From: Bacteroidota bacterium
GTDB taxonomy: Bacteria; Bacteroidota; Bacteroidia; Flavobacteriales; Weeksellaceae
Assembly: GCA_023393915.1 (NCBI GenBank)
Contig: JAEXBS010000096.1
Location: forward strand, 62,001 to 126,000
DNA: 64,000 nt
Direction: 5' to 3'
The notes below the pieces were generated by a model that was given only the letters and a program-made list of their open reading frames with translations, was not told the DNA's origin and ran no database searches. Position 1 is the first letter of the stretch, and each line of letters starts with the position of its first letter. The translations under genes and the position numbers were made by a program. Positions 32,440 through 42,077 of the stretch are shown piece by piece.

Positions 32440-32886
32440 TTACGAAAGTAGCTTCTTAGCCATTTCCGAAATACTTTTTCCATCAGACTGTCCGTTAAGA
32501 TCTTTGGAGGCAATTCCCATGACCTTACCAAGATCCTTAATAGACTCTGCTCCTACTTTTGAAATTATCTCTTTCATTTTTGCTTCCAATTCTTCACTAC
32601 TTAATTGCTGAGGCAAGAATTGCTCAATTATTTTCATTTGTGCTACCTCCACTTCAGCCAAATCATTACGATTCTGCGCAGAAAACTGCTCATAGGAATC
32701 TTTTCTTTGCTTAATCATTCTTTGCACGATTGCGATTTCCTGCTCCTCAGTTACCTCTGCACCTTTTACTTCGGTCTTAAGTAACATAATTTGAGATTTA
32801 ACCGCACGAAGAGAATCAAGGGCAACTTTATCTTTTTCCCTCATTGCCGTTTTAATCGCCTCATTTATTTTAAGCTCTAAACTCAT
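32440..32886 (-). CDS. yqeY: GatB/YqeY domain protein
   Basis: A 148-residue helical protein of the YqeY family, which resembles the tRNA-binding tail domain of the GatB amidotransferase subunit. Conserved parts are LDSLRAVKSQI (about residues 23-33), IVQRMIKQRKDS (about 49-60), IIEQFLPQQLSSEEL (about 85-99) and GKVMGIASKDLNG (about 121-133). Its function is not established. It follows ftsZ by 18 bp and closes the dcw operon, a position often seen in Bacteroidota. Confidence 0.93.
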   Translation of the reverse strand: MSLELKINEAIKTAMREKDKVALDSLRAVKSQIMLLKTEVKGAEVTEEQEIAIVQRMIKQRKDSYEQFSAQNRNDLAEVEVAQMKIIEQFLPQQLSSEELEAKMKEIISKVGAESIKDLGKVMGIASKDLNGQSDGKSISEMAKKLLS

Positions 32887-32904
32887 TTTTTATCAATTTA
32901 AGTA

Positions 32905-34746
32905 TTAATCAACATCACGATTCAAAAACCGATTCTCACGTAATTGTGTTCTACCGTTTTCATCAGATAAAAAGGAACTGATATTTTCCTTCGATGCGTT
33001 TAATCCGTCAATAGTAATGTTTTTCCTTTTGAATGCTGGAACCGTTTCAAACTCATCACTTTCATTAAAGTTTTGATAGCGAGAATTAAATTCTTTTAAT
33101 TTGTTTCTTCTCTCATTAACTTTCTCTTGGTTCGTAGATTTAGATTCAAAAGTAAAAGTATCTTCCTCTTCGTTCTCTTGAATTTGCTCGAAATTTTCAC
33201 TTTCATTAACGTCAACTACGGGCTTACTCTCAGCTATAGGACTACTTCGTTCTACTTTGTTTTCTTCAGCGGGTTCTTCTATTTGTGGAGCTTGAGATGT
33301 TTCATCAACTTCCTTTACTTCAAATCTGAATTCTACTTTTTCTTCAATATTTTCAGTGGGTAGCGGTTCAGGTTTTTCTACCTCAAACTCGAAAGATTCT
33401 GCTTCAAGATCCGTTGCAGATTCATTATAGCTAAAAAGGTCAAATCCTTTAAATTCTTCCATCTCATCCTCACCTCCTAAAGAAACTTCATACTCTGTTT
33501 CCCTTTGAGAATAACCTGATTCGAATTGCATTTCCGTATTAGAACCTTGGGTTCCTCCTGTATTAGGAAAAGAAATACCACTTCTATTAGTTGAGGAAGC
33601 ATGATCTTCTTCGTCATCTAATCTGAAAAGATTTCTTTTTTCTTGTTCCTTTTCCTCTAGTCGCTCTAATCTAGTTTTAAATGGAGATTCCTTTTTTTCC
33701 GATTCTTCACGTGGATCGAGCAGTGGATATTTAATGGTTTCAGTTGGACCATCGTATTTACGATTCTCCTTTGCAAAACCTGTAGCAATAACTAGAACAC
33801 TTACAGAATCACCGAGCTCTTCATCTGTTCCAACACCAAATATAATATCGGCCGTATGACCCGCTTCTTTTTGAATGTGATCCATGATAATTCCAATCTC
33901 ATCCATAGTGACTTCCTCGTTTCCGCTTCTAATTAGAAGAAGAACGTTTTTAGCTCCTGTAATCTTATTATCGTTCAATAAAGGAGAATCTAGCGCAAGC
34001 TTAACGGCCTCCTCTGCTTTATTCTTACCTTCCGCTGTTCCGGTAGACATTAGGGCCGTTCCAGAATTTTGAAGTACTGATTTTGCATCCCGGAAGTCGA
34101 TATTCACATCAAAATATCCTGTAATTACTTCCGCCATACCTTTGGCTGCGTTAGTTAGAACTTCATCGGCTTTTGCAAATCCTTGCTTGAAGCCTAAATC
34201 ACCAAATTGCTGTCTAAGTTTATCATTATTTATAACAATCAGCGAGTCAACGTTGCTTCTTAGCTTATCTAACCCATTTTCTGCTTGTTCTAATCTTCTT
34301 CTTCCTTCAAAGCTAAAAGGGACAGTTACAATTCCAATTGTTAGAACACCCATTTCCTTAGCTACTTTCGCAATCACTGGAGCGGCTCCAGTACCAGTAC
34401 CGCCTCCCATTCCAGCAGTAATAAACACCATTTTAGTGTTCTGACCTAATGCAGCCTTGATCTCGTCAATACTTTCAATGGCTGCTTTTTCCCCTACCTC
34501 TGGATCTGCACCTGCACCTAATCCTTCTGTGGTAGAAGCTCCTAATTGAACTTTATTTGCTACTGGGTTGTTATCTAGGGTTTGCGCGTCGGTATTGCAT
34601 ATAATAAAATCAACTCCATGAATACCTGTTTCGTACATGTGTCTTAGGGCGTTATTTCCACCACCACCGACACCGATTACTTTTATAATGGAGGAGTTCC
34701 CCTTTGGTAAATCAAATGTAAATCCTTGTGTATTTAAACTTTCCAT
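32905..34746 (-). CDS. ftsZ: Cell division protein FtsZ
   Basis: A 613-residue tubulin homologue that polymerises with GTP into the division ring. The GTPase core (about residues 18-330) includes GVGGGGNNAL and the tubulin signature GGGTGTG at residues 114-120, and the T7 loop NIDFRDAKSV. A long disordered acidic linker (about 335-565) follows. The membrane-tether peptide TVPAFKRK comes next, and then about 38 further residues ending in RFLNRDVD. The linker and post-peptide tail make it far longer than the E. coli protein (383). It is downstream of ftsA, as usual. Confidence 0.98.
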   Translation of the reverse strand: MESLNTQGFTFDLPKGNSSIIKVIGVGGGGNNALRHMYETGIHGVDFIICNTDAQTLDNNPVANKVQLGASTTEGLGAGADPEVGEKAAIESIDEIKAALGQNTKMVFITAGMGGGTGTGAAPVIAKVAKEMGVLTIGIVTVPFSFEGRRRLEQAENGLDKLRSNVDSLIVINNDKLRQQFGDLGFKQGFAKADEVLTNAAKGMAEVITGYFDVNIDFRDAKSVLQNSGTALMSTGTAEGKNKAEEAVKLALDSPLLNDNKITGAKNVLLLIRSGNEEVTMDEIGIIMDHIQKEAGHTADIIFGVGTDEELGDSVSVLVIATGFAKENRKYDGPTETIKYPLLDPREESEKKESPFKTRLERLEEKEQEKRNLFRLDDEEDHASSTNRSGISFPNTGGTQGSNTEMQFESGYSQRETEYEVSLGGEDEMEEFKGFDLFSYNESATDLEAESFEFEVEKPEPLPTENIEEKVEFRFEVKEVDETSQAPQIEEPAEENKVERSSPIAESKPVVDVNESENFEQIQENEEEDTFTFESKSTNQEKVNERRNKLKEFNSRYQNFNESDEFETVPAFKRKNITIDGLNASKENISSFLSDENGRTQLRENRFLNRDVD

Positions 34747-34763
34747 ATCTTTTGTGTTATTTA

Positions 34764-36131
34764 TTATTCAACTTCTTCAAAAAATTTCTTAACGCTCTCC
34801 ATAATCTTTTGACCTAAAGTCAGTTTAGATTTTTTCTCTACTTGAGCTACGTCATCTTCTTGGTACTCCTCTTGATTTTGCTCATGGGCATCGACCGAAT
34901 TTTCAGTTCGAGTTTCCATTTTTAAATCAATAGTAGACTCCTCTTCCGGAGTGGATCCATTCTTTTTATCACGAATCTTTAAACTCTCCATAAGTAAACC
35001 AATAGCGGTTGCAAACTCAGGACCTTTAAGAAACTGGTTTTTATCGTTTGAAACGTACTCATTTGCGAATCCTAAACGAGAATCAAACCCCGTGACATAG
35101 TTGGTCAATTGGCGAATGTGCTTTAAATTGGATCCGCCTCCAGTGAGCACAATACCTGCTATTAGTTTCTTCTTTTGATCGAATGCGCCGTAAGCTTTAA
35201 GCTCAGTATTCACCATTTCAAGTATTTCCTCAACTCGAGCATTAATGACTTGAGCTAAGGTCTTTAGTGAGATTTCTTTATCTGCTCTCCCATGAAGTCC
35301 CGGAATTGTAACAAAGGTGGAATCCTTTTCCATTTCAGGAACTGCGGAACCAAATTTCACTTTTAGTTGCTCTGCGTGCTTTTCAATAATTGAACATCCT
35401 TCCTTAATGTCGTCAGTAATAATACCACCTCCATAAGGAATAACACAAGTATGTCTAATAATATTGTCTTTAAATATGGCAATATCTGTTGTACCTCCTC
35501 CTATATCGACAATTGCAACTCCTGCTTCTTTTTCTTCTTTGGTCAAAACCGCTTCAGACGATGCGAGGGGCTCTAAAGTAAGAGCTTCCATCTCAAGACC
35601 CGCTTCACGCACACATCTTGCGATATTTCTGATACTTCCCATCTGACCTACCACCACATGAAAATTGGCTTCAAGTCGCTTCCCATGCATTCCAATAGGT
35701 TCTTGAATCTCACCTTCAGAATCAACTTTGTATTCCTGAGGTAAAACATGGATAATTTCTTCTCCTGGAAGCATTACCAACTTTTTTACTTGCTCTTTCA
35801 GAGTTTCAATATCCTCTTCGGTAATGTATTTATCAGGATGTTCCCGCATAATATAATCCGAATGTTGAAGTGAACGAATATGTTTGCCTGCAATACCAAC
35901 TGTTACGTTATGTATTGAAACACCTGCAGATTTTTCTGCTTGTTCAATGGCTGTTTTAATTGAACTGATCGTTTGCGAAATGTTATTCACAATCCCTTTA
36001 TGGACACCCAAACTCTTTGCCTTACCGACGCCCATGACTTCGATTTTACCATGAGCATTGCGTCGACCTACAATGGCTACGATCTTGGTCGTTCCGATGT
36101 CCAGTCCTACTGAATACTGTTGATTTTCCAT
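34764..36131 (-). CDS. ftsA: Cell division protein FtsA
   Basis: A 455-residue actin-fold ATPase that tethers FtsZ to the membrane. Phosphate-binding motifs are LDIGTTKIVAIVG (about residues 10-22) and IVDIGGGTTDIAIF (about 207-220), and LTGGGSNLKHI (about 329-339) is the adenosine motif. The C-terminus ends in an amphipathic helix (GQKIMESVKKFFEEV) preceded by an acidic, glutamine-rich linker, which fits the membrane-targeting sequence. It lies between ftsQ and ftsZ with 17-30 bp gaps. Confidence 0.96.
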   Translation of the reverse strand: MENQQYSVGLDIGTTKIVAIVGRRNAHGKIEVMGVGKAKSLGVHKGIVNNISQTISSIKTAIEQAEKSAGVSIHNVTVGIAGKHIRSLQHSDYIMREHPDKYITEEDIETLKEQVKKLVMLPGEEIIHVLPQEYKVDSEGEIQEPIGMHGKRLEANFHVVVGQMGSIRNIARCVREAGLEMEALTLEPLASSEAVLTKEEKEAGVAIVDIGGGTTDIAIFKDNIIRHTCVIPYGGGIITDDIKEGCSIIEKHAEQLKVKFGSAVPEMEKDSTFVTIPGLHGRADKEISLKTLAQVINARVEEILEMVNTELKAYGAFDQKKKLIAGIVLTGGGSNLKHIRQLTNYVTGFDSRLGFANEYVSNDKNQFLKGPEFATAIGLLMESLKIRDKKNGSTPEEESTIDLKMETRTENSVDAHEQNQEEYQEDDVAQVEKKSKLTLGQKIMESVKKFFEEVE

Positions 36132-36161
36132 TCTATGCTGATTTGATTTTATTTATTCTCG

Positions 36162-37010
36162 TTAATTACCTGAACTTGCTGCATTTCTTAAACTTGCCTC
36201 TGCTAAAGCTTTCTTTCGCGCCTTTTCTGGAATTTTCTCAAATTCCTTTAATCTGACCGAAAGTATACTATCGTTTTCCTTAAAATCCGGATTCAAACTT
36301 GTAACAATCTGATTATCGTATCTCACAGAAATTTTATTGTATTTTAATGGATTCTGATACACTAAAAATTTTTCTACAAACGATTTGAATCCTTTTAGCT
36401 TAAATTCAATATTGTTTAAATCCCCAAGTTCTACTTTGAAATTTCCTTCACTTGTAATTAAATGGTAACTCCCTCGTTTTTTGGAGATTCCAATAAAGTA
36501 GTTCCGTGCAAATTCATCTTTATTTATTTCTTCAGTCAACTTTACTACTTCGATATATTCGCTTCTTTTTACATCACCCATAACTAAGATTACTGGATGG
36601 CTATAAATCTTTGAGACAGGAAATTCGTTCCCTTTCTGATCTACGTAAAAGTCTTGTTCTCCTCTTTTCATTCGGAAGGCAGGAATCCTTTGTCTTATAT
36701 CTACATTCAATTCCCCATTGAGATTCAAATAAACATTAGCAGAATCTACTGAAGGAAAAAAACGAACCTCCCGCTCTAATTCAGGGATATTGATATCTCC
36801 AATTTTCCCACTCTGATTGCTACTCTGTATAAAATCAATCACATTCTTTTCGTCAATAAAATAGACTTTGTCTTTTCCCGGTTCTTCAAGTAATCTGACG
36901 GTAACTTTCTTCATATCCGCTTGATTAAAACGATTAAGGGAGAAGCTCAGTAAAAATCCAAAAAGGACTACTGTAACGGCTATCTTCAATATTCTCCACT
37001 TATTCTTCAT
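36162..37010 (-). CDS. ftsQ: Cell division protein FtsQ/DivIB
   Basis: A 282-residue single-pass inner-membrane protein of the divisome core. There is a short cytoplasmic N-terminus, one transmembrane helix (ILKIAVTVVLFGFLLSF, about residues 7-23), a POTRA-like region with REVRFFPSVDSANVYLNLNG, and the FtsQ domain (IRQRIPAFRM, then VDQKGNEFPV). Sequence conservation is low, as expected, and position between murC and ftsA supports the call. The C-terminal tail is charged and helical. Confidence 0.92.
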   Translation of the reverse strand: MKNKWRILKIAVTVVLFGFLLSFSLNRFNQADMKKVTVRLLEEPGKDKVYFIDEKNVIDFIQSSNQSGKIGDINIPELEREVRFFPSVDSANVYLNLNGELNVDIRQRIPAFRMKRGEQDFYVDQKGNEFPVSKIYSHPVILVMGDVKRSEYIEVVKLTEEINKDEFARNYFIGISKKRGSYHLITSEGNFKVELGDLNNIEFKLKGFKSFVEKFLVYQNPLKYNKISVRYDNQIVTSLNPDFKENDSILSVRLKEFEKIPEKARKKALAEASLRNAASSGN

Positions 37011-37027
37011 AATCTATTGCTCCTTTT

Positions 37028-38386
37028 TTAGGCCTCTTGCTCTAGCCAGCTTTTCAATGGTTCATAGAGCGTATCAATATTTCCTGCACCTACGGTCAGA
37101 AGAATATCAAATTCCTTCTGTTTTATTTTTTCTAAACTCTCTTCCAAAGAACTAAGCTCTTTACTAGAATGGTTAATCCGATCCAATAAATGTTGTGAGC
37201 TTACTCCCGGAAAATCCTCTCCTTTTTCTCTTGCCGGATAAATATCTAACAATAACAGCTCATCAGAGTTTTCTAGACTGCTTGCAAACTCCTTTTCAAA
37301 ATCACGAGTCCGACTGAATAGATGCGGTTGGAAAACAACAAGTAATTTTTTATCTGGATAGAAGGTTCGGATACTACCTAGCACTGCATTGAGTTCTGTT
37401 GGATGATGGGCATAGTCATCAACATAAATTTTTCCTGAAGAAAATTCATGCATGGTATACCTCCGTTTAATTCCTTTGAACTTTACTAATGCCTTCTTCA
37501 ATACTTCATAGTCAACCCCTACGCTACGTAACAAAGCGATTGCAGCGGTTGCATTCTCAACATTATGAGTACCAGGAAGTCCCCAAGAAAAGACTTCCAT
37601 TTGATCTCCTTGATGAAAATCAAATTTCATGAGTCCGTCTTCAATCCTGAGGTTATCAGAATAAAAATCAGCCTCTTCGTTCACTGCGTAGGTTTTGCAT
37701 CCTCTACCTACCTCCACTCCTTTACGAACAAAAAGTTGTCTGTCTTCATCCACTAATGAAGCAAATTCTCTAAAGCTTTCCTCTATCTGCGCTCGATCAC
37801 CATAGATATCGAGATGGTCCGCATCGTTAGAAGTTATTATAGCCCAAGAAGGAGAGAGATTCAAAAAGCTACGATCAAACTCATCCGCTTCTACAACAGA
37901 ATACTTGGTTCCTTGTTGATAGAAATTTGAATTAAAATTCTCAGCGATACCTCCTAAGAAACAGGAAAAAGGTAAATCTGCCTCTTTACATAAGTGTGCT
38001 ACTAGTGCGGAAGTTGTCGTTTTTCCATGCGTTCCAGCAATCGCAATAGACTCTGTTGCCTGGGTGATAATTCCTAAGACTTTCGCTCGCTTAAGGACCT
38101 TAAAATTATTTTCGGCGAAGTAATTCATAATTCCCAAAGACTTTATTGCAGGGGTATAGATCACTAGGGTATTCTCAGGTGATAGTTGCTGAATGATGCT
38201 TGTAATCTCATCTTCCAACTGAACCTCAATACCCTCATTTATGAGCTGCTTAGTTAGTTTTGTAGATGTACGGTCGTACCCAAGAACTTTTGCCCCTGAA
38301 TTATGAAAATACCTCGCCATGGCACTCATTCCAATACCACCGATTCCTACGAAATAAAAGGTACTATATTTATCAAACCCTTCCAT
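37028..38386 (-). CDS. murC: UDP-N-acetylmuramate--L-alanine ligase
   Basis: A 452-residue Mur ligase that adds L-Ala to UDP-MurNAc, the first peptide step of peptidoglycan precursor synthesis. The nucleotide-binding FVGIGGIGMSAMA (about residues 12-24), the ATP loop IAGTHGKTTTSA (about 115-126), VVEADEFDRSF (about 164-174), TSNDADHLDIYGD (about 186-198) and DDYAHHPTE (about 328-336) are all present. It is fused to no other domain (no Ddl). It abuts murG with no gap. Confidence 0.97.
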   Translation of the reverse strand: MEGFDKYSTFYFVGIGGIGMSAMARYFHNSGAKVLGYDRTSTKLTKQLINEGIEVQLEDEITSIIQQLSPENTLVIYTPAIKSLGIMNYFAENNFKVLKRAKVLGIITQATESIAIAGTHGKTTTSALVAHLCKEADLPFSCFLGGIAENFNSNFYQQGTKYSVVEADEFDRSFLNLSPSWAIITSNDADHLDIYGDRAQIEESFREFASLVDEDRQLFVRKGVEVGRGCKTYAVNEEADFYSDNLRIEDGLMKFDFHQGDQMEVFSWGLPGTHNVENATAAIALLRSVGVDYEVLKKALVKFKGIKRRYTMHEFSSGKIYVDDYAHHPTELNAVLGSIRTFYPDKKLLVVFQPHLFSRTRDFEKEFASSLENSDELLLLDIYPAREKGEDFPGVSSQHLLDRINHSSKELSSLEESLEKIKQKEFDILLTVGAGNIDTLYEPLKSWLEQEA

Positions 38387-39496
38387 TTACTTACCAATAC
38401 TTAAATGGTTAACTATTTCTTTTACAATCTCTTCTGCAGCATTTTCTCTTGCAAAAAATTCCAGATTCTCTGACATCTCTTTTCTTTTATTAGAGTCTTC
38501 AGTTAAAGTCATTAGACTAGACCAAAATTTATCTTCCATTTCAATATCCTTAACCATCAGTGCTGCATTACGATCGACTAAATTCTGAGCATTAACCGTT
38601 TGATGATCTTCTGCAGCAAATGGAAAGGGAACTAAAATAACAGGCTTTCCAACCACCGCTAATTCTGAAATCGCAATAGCTCCTGCCCTAGACACAATGA
38701 TATCTGCTGCAGAATAAGCAAGCTCCATATTTTTAATAAACTCAACCACCTGTAAATTTCGGCTCATCACATGTTGAGTTTGGTTTAACATCGTTTTATA
38801 CTCCAGATTCCCTGTTTGCCATATTAGTTGGTAATCCTTATCTAGTAAAGAATTACTATGTTGAAGCCAGGCCTTATTCAAAGTTCTTGAGCCAAGCGAA
38901 CCGCCAACAGAGAGAACGGTAAGTTTGTTTGGGTCGAGCCCAAGCTCCGCTTTAGCCGCTTTCGTATCTTTTAATCCTGAGAGAATACTTCGACGTATTG
39001 GATTTCCTAAAAATCGAGTTTTACTTCCTTCTAGACCCTCTACCTTTGGATAGGCCGTAAAAATAAGCTTGGCCTTTTTACTTAGGATCTTATTGGTAAT
39101 TCCAGCGTGTGCATTCTGTTCCTGAATGAAAGTCGGTATCCCAGATTTTGATGCAGCGTATAATGCAGGACCACTGGCAAAACCTCCGGTCCCAATTGCA
39201 AAATCTGGCTGAAATTCTTTTATCAGTCGTTTAACTTTCTTTAAACTTTCCAAAAGCATAAAGGGAAGTCTAAGGTTACTTAAAAGCTTACTACGGTTAA
39301 ATCCCGCTATATCGATTCCTTCAATTCGATAACCTAACTGAGGGATTTTTTCCATTTCCATTTTTCCATTGGCTCCAATGAAAAGAAATTCACATGAAGG
39401 AAAAACTTTTTGAAGTTCTTCTGCAATGGCAACTGCAGGGAAAATGTGCCCTCCAGTTCCCCCACCGCTAATTAGAATTTTTACCCTTTTCTCCAT
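38387..39496 (-). CDS. murG: Undecaprenyldiphospho-muramoylpentapeptide beta-N-acetylglucosaminyltransferase
   Basis: A 369-residue GT28 enzyme on the inner face of the membrane that adds GlcNAc to lipid I to make lipid II. The N-terminal loop is GGGTGGHIFPAVAIA (about residues 11-25). GTGGFASGPALYAA (about 98-111) and SRAGAIAISELAVVGKPVIL in the C-terminal half form the donor site. The ATG at 39496, 1 nt past the ftsW stop, is preferred over one 15 bp upstream that would overlap ftsW, because the family usually starts just before the KILISGG strand. Confidence 0.96.
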   Translation of the reverse strand: MEKRVKILISGGGTGGHIFPAVAIAEELQKVFPSCEFLFIGANGKMEMEKIPQLGYRIEGIDIAGFNRSKLLSNLRLPFMLLESLKKVKRLIKEFQPDFAIGTGGFASGPALYAASKSGIPTFIQEQNAHAGITNKILSKKAKLIFTAYPKVEGLEGSKTRFLGNPIRRSILSGLKDTKAAKAELGLDPNKLTVLSVGGSLGSRTLNKAWLQHSNSLLDKDYQLIWQTGNLEYKTMLNQTQHVMSRNLQVVEFIKNMELAYSAADIIVSRAGAIAISELAVVGKPVILVPFPFAAEDHQTVNAQNLVDRNAALMVKDIEMEDKFWSSLMTLTEDSNKRKEMSENLEFFARENAAEEIVKEIVNHLSIGK

Positions 39497-39497
39497 A

Positions 39498-40727
39498 TTA
39501 AGCGATGTCATTTATTTCATTAACACTTTGTTTCTTGCCAAGCCCCTCTTCATCGAATACCTGTACTCGAGAACTTACGTTTAAAACGATTCCCAGCTGC
39601 ATATAGGTTACTAACATGGAGGTTCCCCCATAACTAATTAAAGGTAGGGGTTGTCCCGTTACCGGTATCAGATTGACGGCTACAGCAATATTTACACTTA
39701 GCTGCACAAAAATCATTAGGCCAATCGCCAAGACTAGCAAAGAGCCAAAGAAAGCTGGCATTTTACTCGCAATAATTACAATCCTAATGATCAGTAGCAA
39801 GTAAAGGAAGATCAAACCCGAAGCGCCAATAAGTCCATATTCCTCCACAATGATGGCAAAAATAAAATCCGAAGCACTTTGTGGAAGCATTTGCTTCAAT
39901 GCACTTTTTCCAGGCCCCATACCGGTTATGCCTCCATGTACGATTGCCGCCTTTGCTTGCATTACCTGGTAATTTTTGGCCTTCATTTCTTCGGTCTCAA
40001 TTTTCTCGCTTGGCTCAAGAAAGGTGGTAACTCTACTTTTCCAAGTGTCTACACGGTTATTACCAATCAAATCCGTGGTAGTCGCTATGATTAAGAATAA
40101 GGAACCTAGAGTAAAGGCCGAAGCCATAAAGCCTAGAATATACTTCCAGTTCAACTGTCCTATAATTAAAACTAGTACGGAAACCATTAGAATCATTAAT
40201 GCAGTTGATCCGTTGTCTCTCATTACTAACATAAATACCAAAAGTATAGGCCCAAATATGTAGGCAATATTTTCAAGTGGCGATCTCTCCCTGTTGATCT
40301 TTTTGGTTAGGTATCTACAGAGGTAAATAATAAGCGTAAGATAAGCGACAGAAGAAGGCTGAAAGGACAACGATGTTCCAGGAATAGTCAGCCAGCGGGC
40401 AGCACTCGCACCATCAATGGTGTTTCCCGATAGTATTGTTAATACCAAAAGACCAACGGAAATACCGAGTAAGATAGTGGAAAGCTTTCCGATGTGTTCG
40501 TATTTCACTATCCCTACCAATCGCATGATTATAAGACCTAGTATTACAAAACTGACGTGACGTGTTAAGTGCCCAGTCGTGGTTCCTGAATTGACAATGT
40601 ATTCAAGGTTGGAACTAGCGCTATAAACTGGAAAAACCGAAAAGGCAGAAATCAAAATAATGACTCCCCAAAGGACCTTATCGCCCTTAAAGTATTCAAT
40701 TTTTGATTCTTGTTTTACCTGGCTCAT
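39498..40727 (-). CDS. ftsW: Peptidoglycan glycosyltransferase FtsW (SEDS family)
   Basis: A 409-residue polytopic SEDS protein with about ten transmembrane helices that polymerises lipid II at the septum together with FtsI. Visible are the SEDS segment GPGKSALKQMLPQSASDFIFAI (given here in two parts: GPGKSALKQMLP and QSASDFIFAIIVEEYG, about residues 267-295) with the catalytic Asp of SDFIFA, and PLISYGGTSML near the end. Its start overlaps the murD stop by one base. Confidence 0.95.
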   Translation of the reverse strand: MSQVKQESKIEYFKGDKVLWGVIILISAFSVFPVYSASSNLEYIVNSGTTTGHLTRHVSFVILGLIIMRLVGIVKYEHIGKLSTILLGISVGLLVLTILSGNTIDGASAARWLTIPGTSLSFQPSSVAYLTLIIYLCRYLTKKINRERSPLENIAYIFGPILLVFMLVMRDNGSTALMILMVSVLVLIIGQLNWKYILGFMASAFTLGSLFLIIATTTDLIGNNRVDTWKSRVTTFLEPSEKIETEEMKAKNYQVMQAKAAIVHGGITGMGPGKSALKQMLPQSASDFIFAIIVEEYGLIGASGLIFLYLLLIIRIVIIASKMPAFFGSLLVLAIGLMIFVQLSVNIAVAVNLIPVTGQPLPLISYGGTSMLVTYMQLGIVLNVSSRVQVFDEEGLGKKQSVNEINDIA

Positions 40728-42073
40728 TACTTCTGCTTATTATTAAATCGTGCACTTACTTCTTTCTTAAATTGATTACCACGGTCTTGATAGTTTTCAA
40801 ACAAATCAAAACTTGCGCAACAAGGGGAAAGCAATACCGTATCATTTTTCTCGGCCAAATCGCTGGCCAACTGAACGGCCTGCTTCATGCTCATGGTATC
40901 GTAAATGAACTCTACTTTATCTTGAAAAAACTCGATGATTTTGGAATTATCCAGTCCCATACAAACGATCGCCTTTACTTTTCGATGAACCAGTGACTCA
41001 ATCTCTGAGTAATCATTTCCTTTATCCGTCCCTCCGACGATCCAAACGGTAGGAGAAACCATGCTCTCCAACGCATAATAGGTCGCATTTACATTTGTTG
41101 CCTTTGAATCATTTATGTACCTCACTCCATTAAAAACACCGACTTCCTCTAACCTGTGCTCTACCGCTTGAAAAGTCATTAGTGAGTTTCGAATACTCTC
41201 ATTACTGATATTTAGAATTTTACCGGCTAATGAAGCTGCCAAACTGTTTGCAACATTATGGTTCCCCATTAATGAAAGATCTTCAATTTGCATTGAGAAA
41301 TTTTCACCGTATTTCACATGTAAACTATCCTCTTGCACGAAGGCATCCACTCCAGAAGTATGCTTAACAGAAAATGTTAGCTTTTTGGCTCGAATCGAGA
41401 GCTTTTCCAAAAGCGATATGCTCATTTGGTCATCACGATTGTAAATGAAGAAGTTATCGTTTTCCTGATTCTCCGCAATCCTAAACTTCGCTAATGCATA
41501 CTCTTCGTAATTGTAATTGTATTGATCTAAATGATCTTGTGAGAGATTAAGTAAAAGCGAAATATACGGCCTAAACTGTTGAATATCATCCAGCTGGAAT
41601 GAACTTACTTCCAAAACATAATAGTCGAAATTTGAATCTGCCACGAGGCGGGCGAAGCTATCGCCAATATTTCCACCAAGACCAACATTGAAACCATCAT
41701 TTTTCAGTAAATGATATATCATTGAGGTTGTAGTAGTTTTTCCATTGCTTCCTGTAATAGCAATGATTTTTGCTTGAGTAAACTCAGAAGCGAATTCTAT
41801 TTCTGAAGACAATCTAATGCCTTTATCAACAATCTGCTGAACTATAGTTGATTTCTTAGGAATTCCGGGACTCTTAACCGCCCAATCCGCTTTAAGAATT
41901 TTATCTACAGAATGACCATTTTCCTCAAAAGGGATTCCCTGCTCAATTAGTTGAGCACGGTACTTTTCACGTATTTCACCACTGTCAGAAAGGAACACCT
42001 CCATTCCTCTCTTTTTAGCAAGATAGGCTGCCCCAAATCCGCTTTCTCCTCCTCCTAATACGACCACTTTCAT
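40727..42073 (-). CDS. murD: UDP-N-acetylmuramoyl-L-alanine--D-glutamate ligase
   Basis: A 448-residue Mur ligase adding D-Glu to UDP-MurNAc-L-Ala. The N-terminal domain has VLGGGESGFGAAYLA (about residues 5-19), the ATP loop is ITGSNGKTTTTSM (about 110-122), and the C-terminal RYINDSKATNVNA (about 302-314) and WIVGGTDKGNDY are family-typical. It lies 4 bp after mraY. Confidence 0.97.
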   Translation of the reverse strand: MKVVVLGGGESGFGAAYLAKKRGMEVFLSDSGEIREKYRAQLIEQGIPFEENGHSVDKILKADWAVKSPGIPKKSTIVQQIVDKGIRLSSEIEFASEFTQAKIIAITGSNGKTTTTSMIYHLLKNDGFNVGLGGNIGDSFARLVADSNFDYYVLEVSSFQLDDIQQFRPYISLLLNLSQDHLDQYNYNYEEYALAKFRIAENQENDNFFIYNRDDQMSISLLEKLSIRAKKLTFSVKHTSGVDAFVQEDSLHVKYGENFSMQIEDLSLMGNHNVANSLAASLAGKILNISNESIRNSLMTFQAVEHRLEEVGVFNGVRYINDSKATNVNATYYALESMVSPTVWIVGGTDKGNDYSEIESLVHRKVKAIVCMGLDNSKIIEFFQDKVEFIYDTMSMKQAVQLASDLAEKNDTVLLSPCCASFDLFENYQDRGNQFKKEVSARFNNKQK

Positions 42074-42077
42074 TTAT

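Noticed and set aside
33127..33363. Hydrophobic plus-strand frame resembling a membrane peptide
   Set aside because: It is the antisense of the acidic linker of FtsZ; Glu codons read backwards give Phe and Leu, which explains the hydrophobicity.
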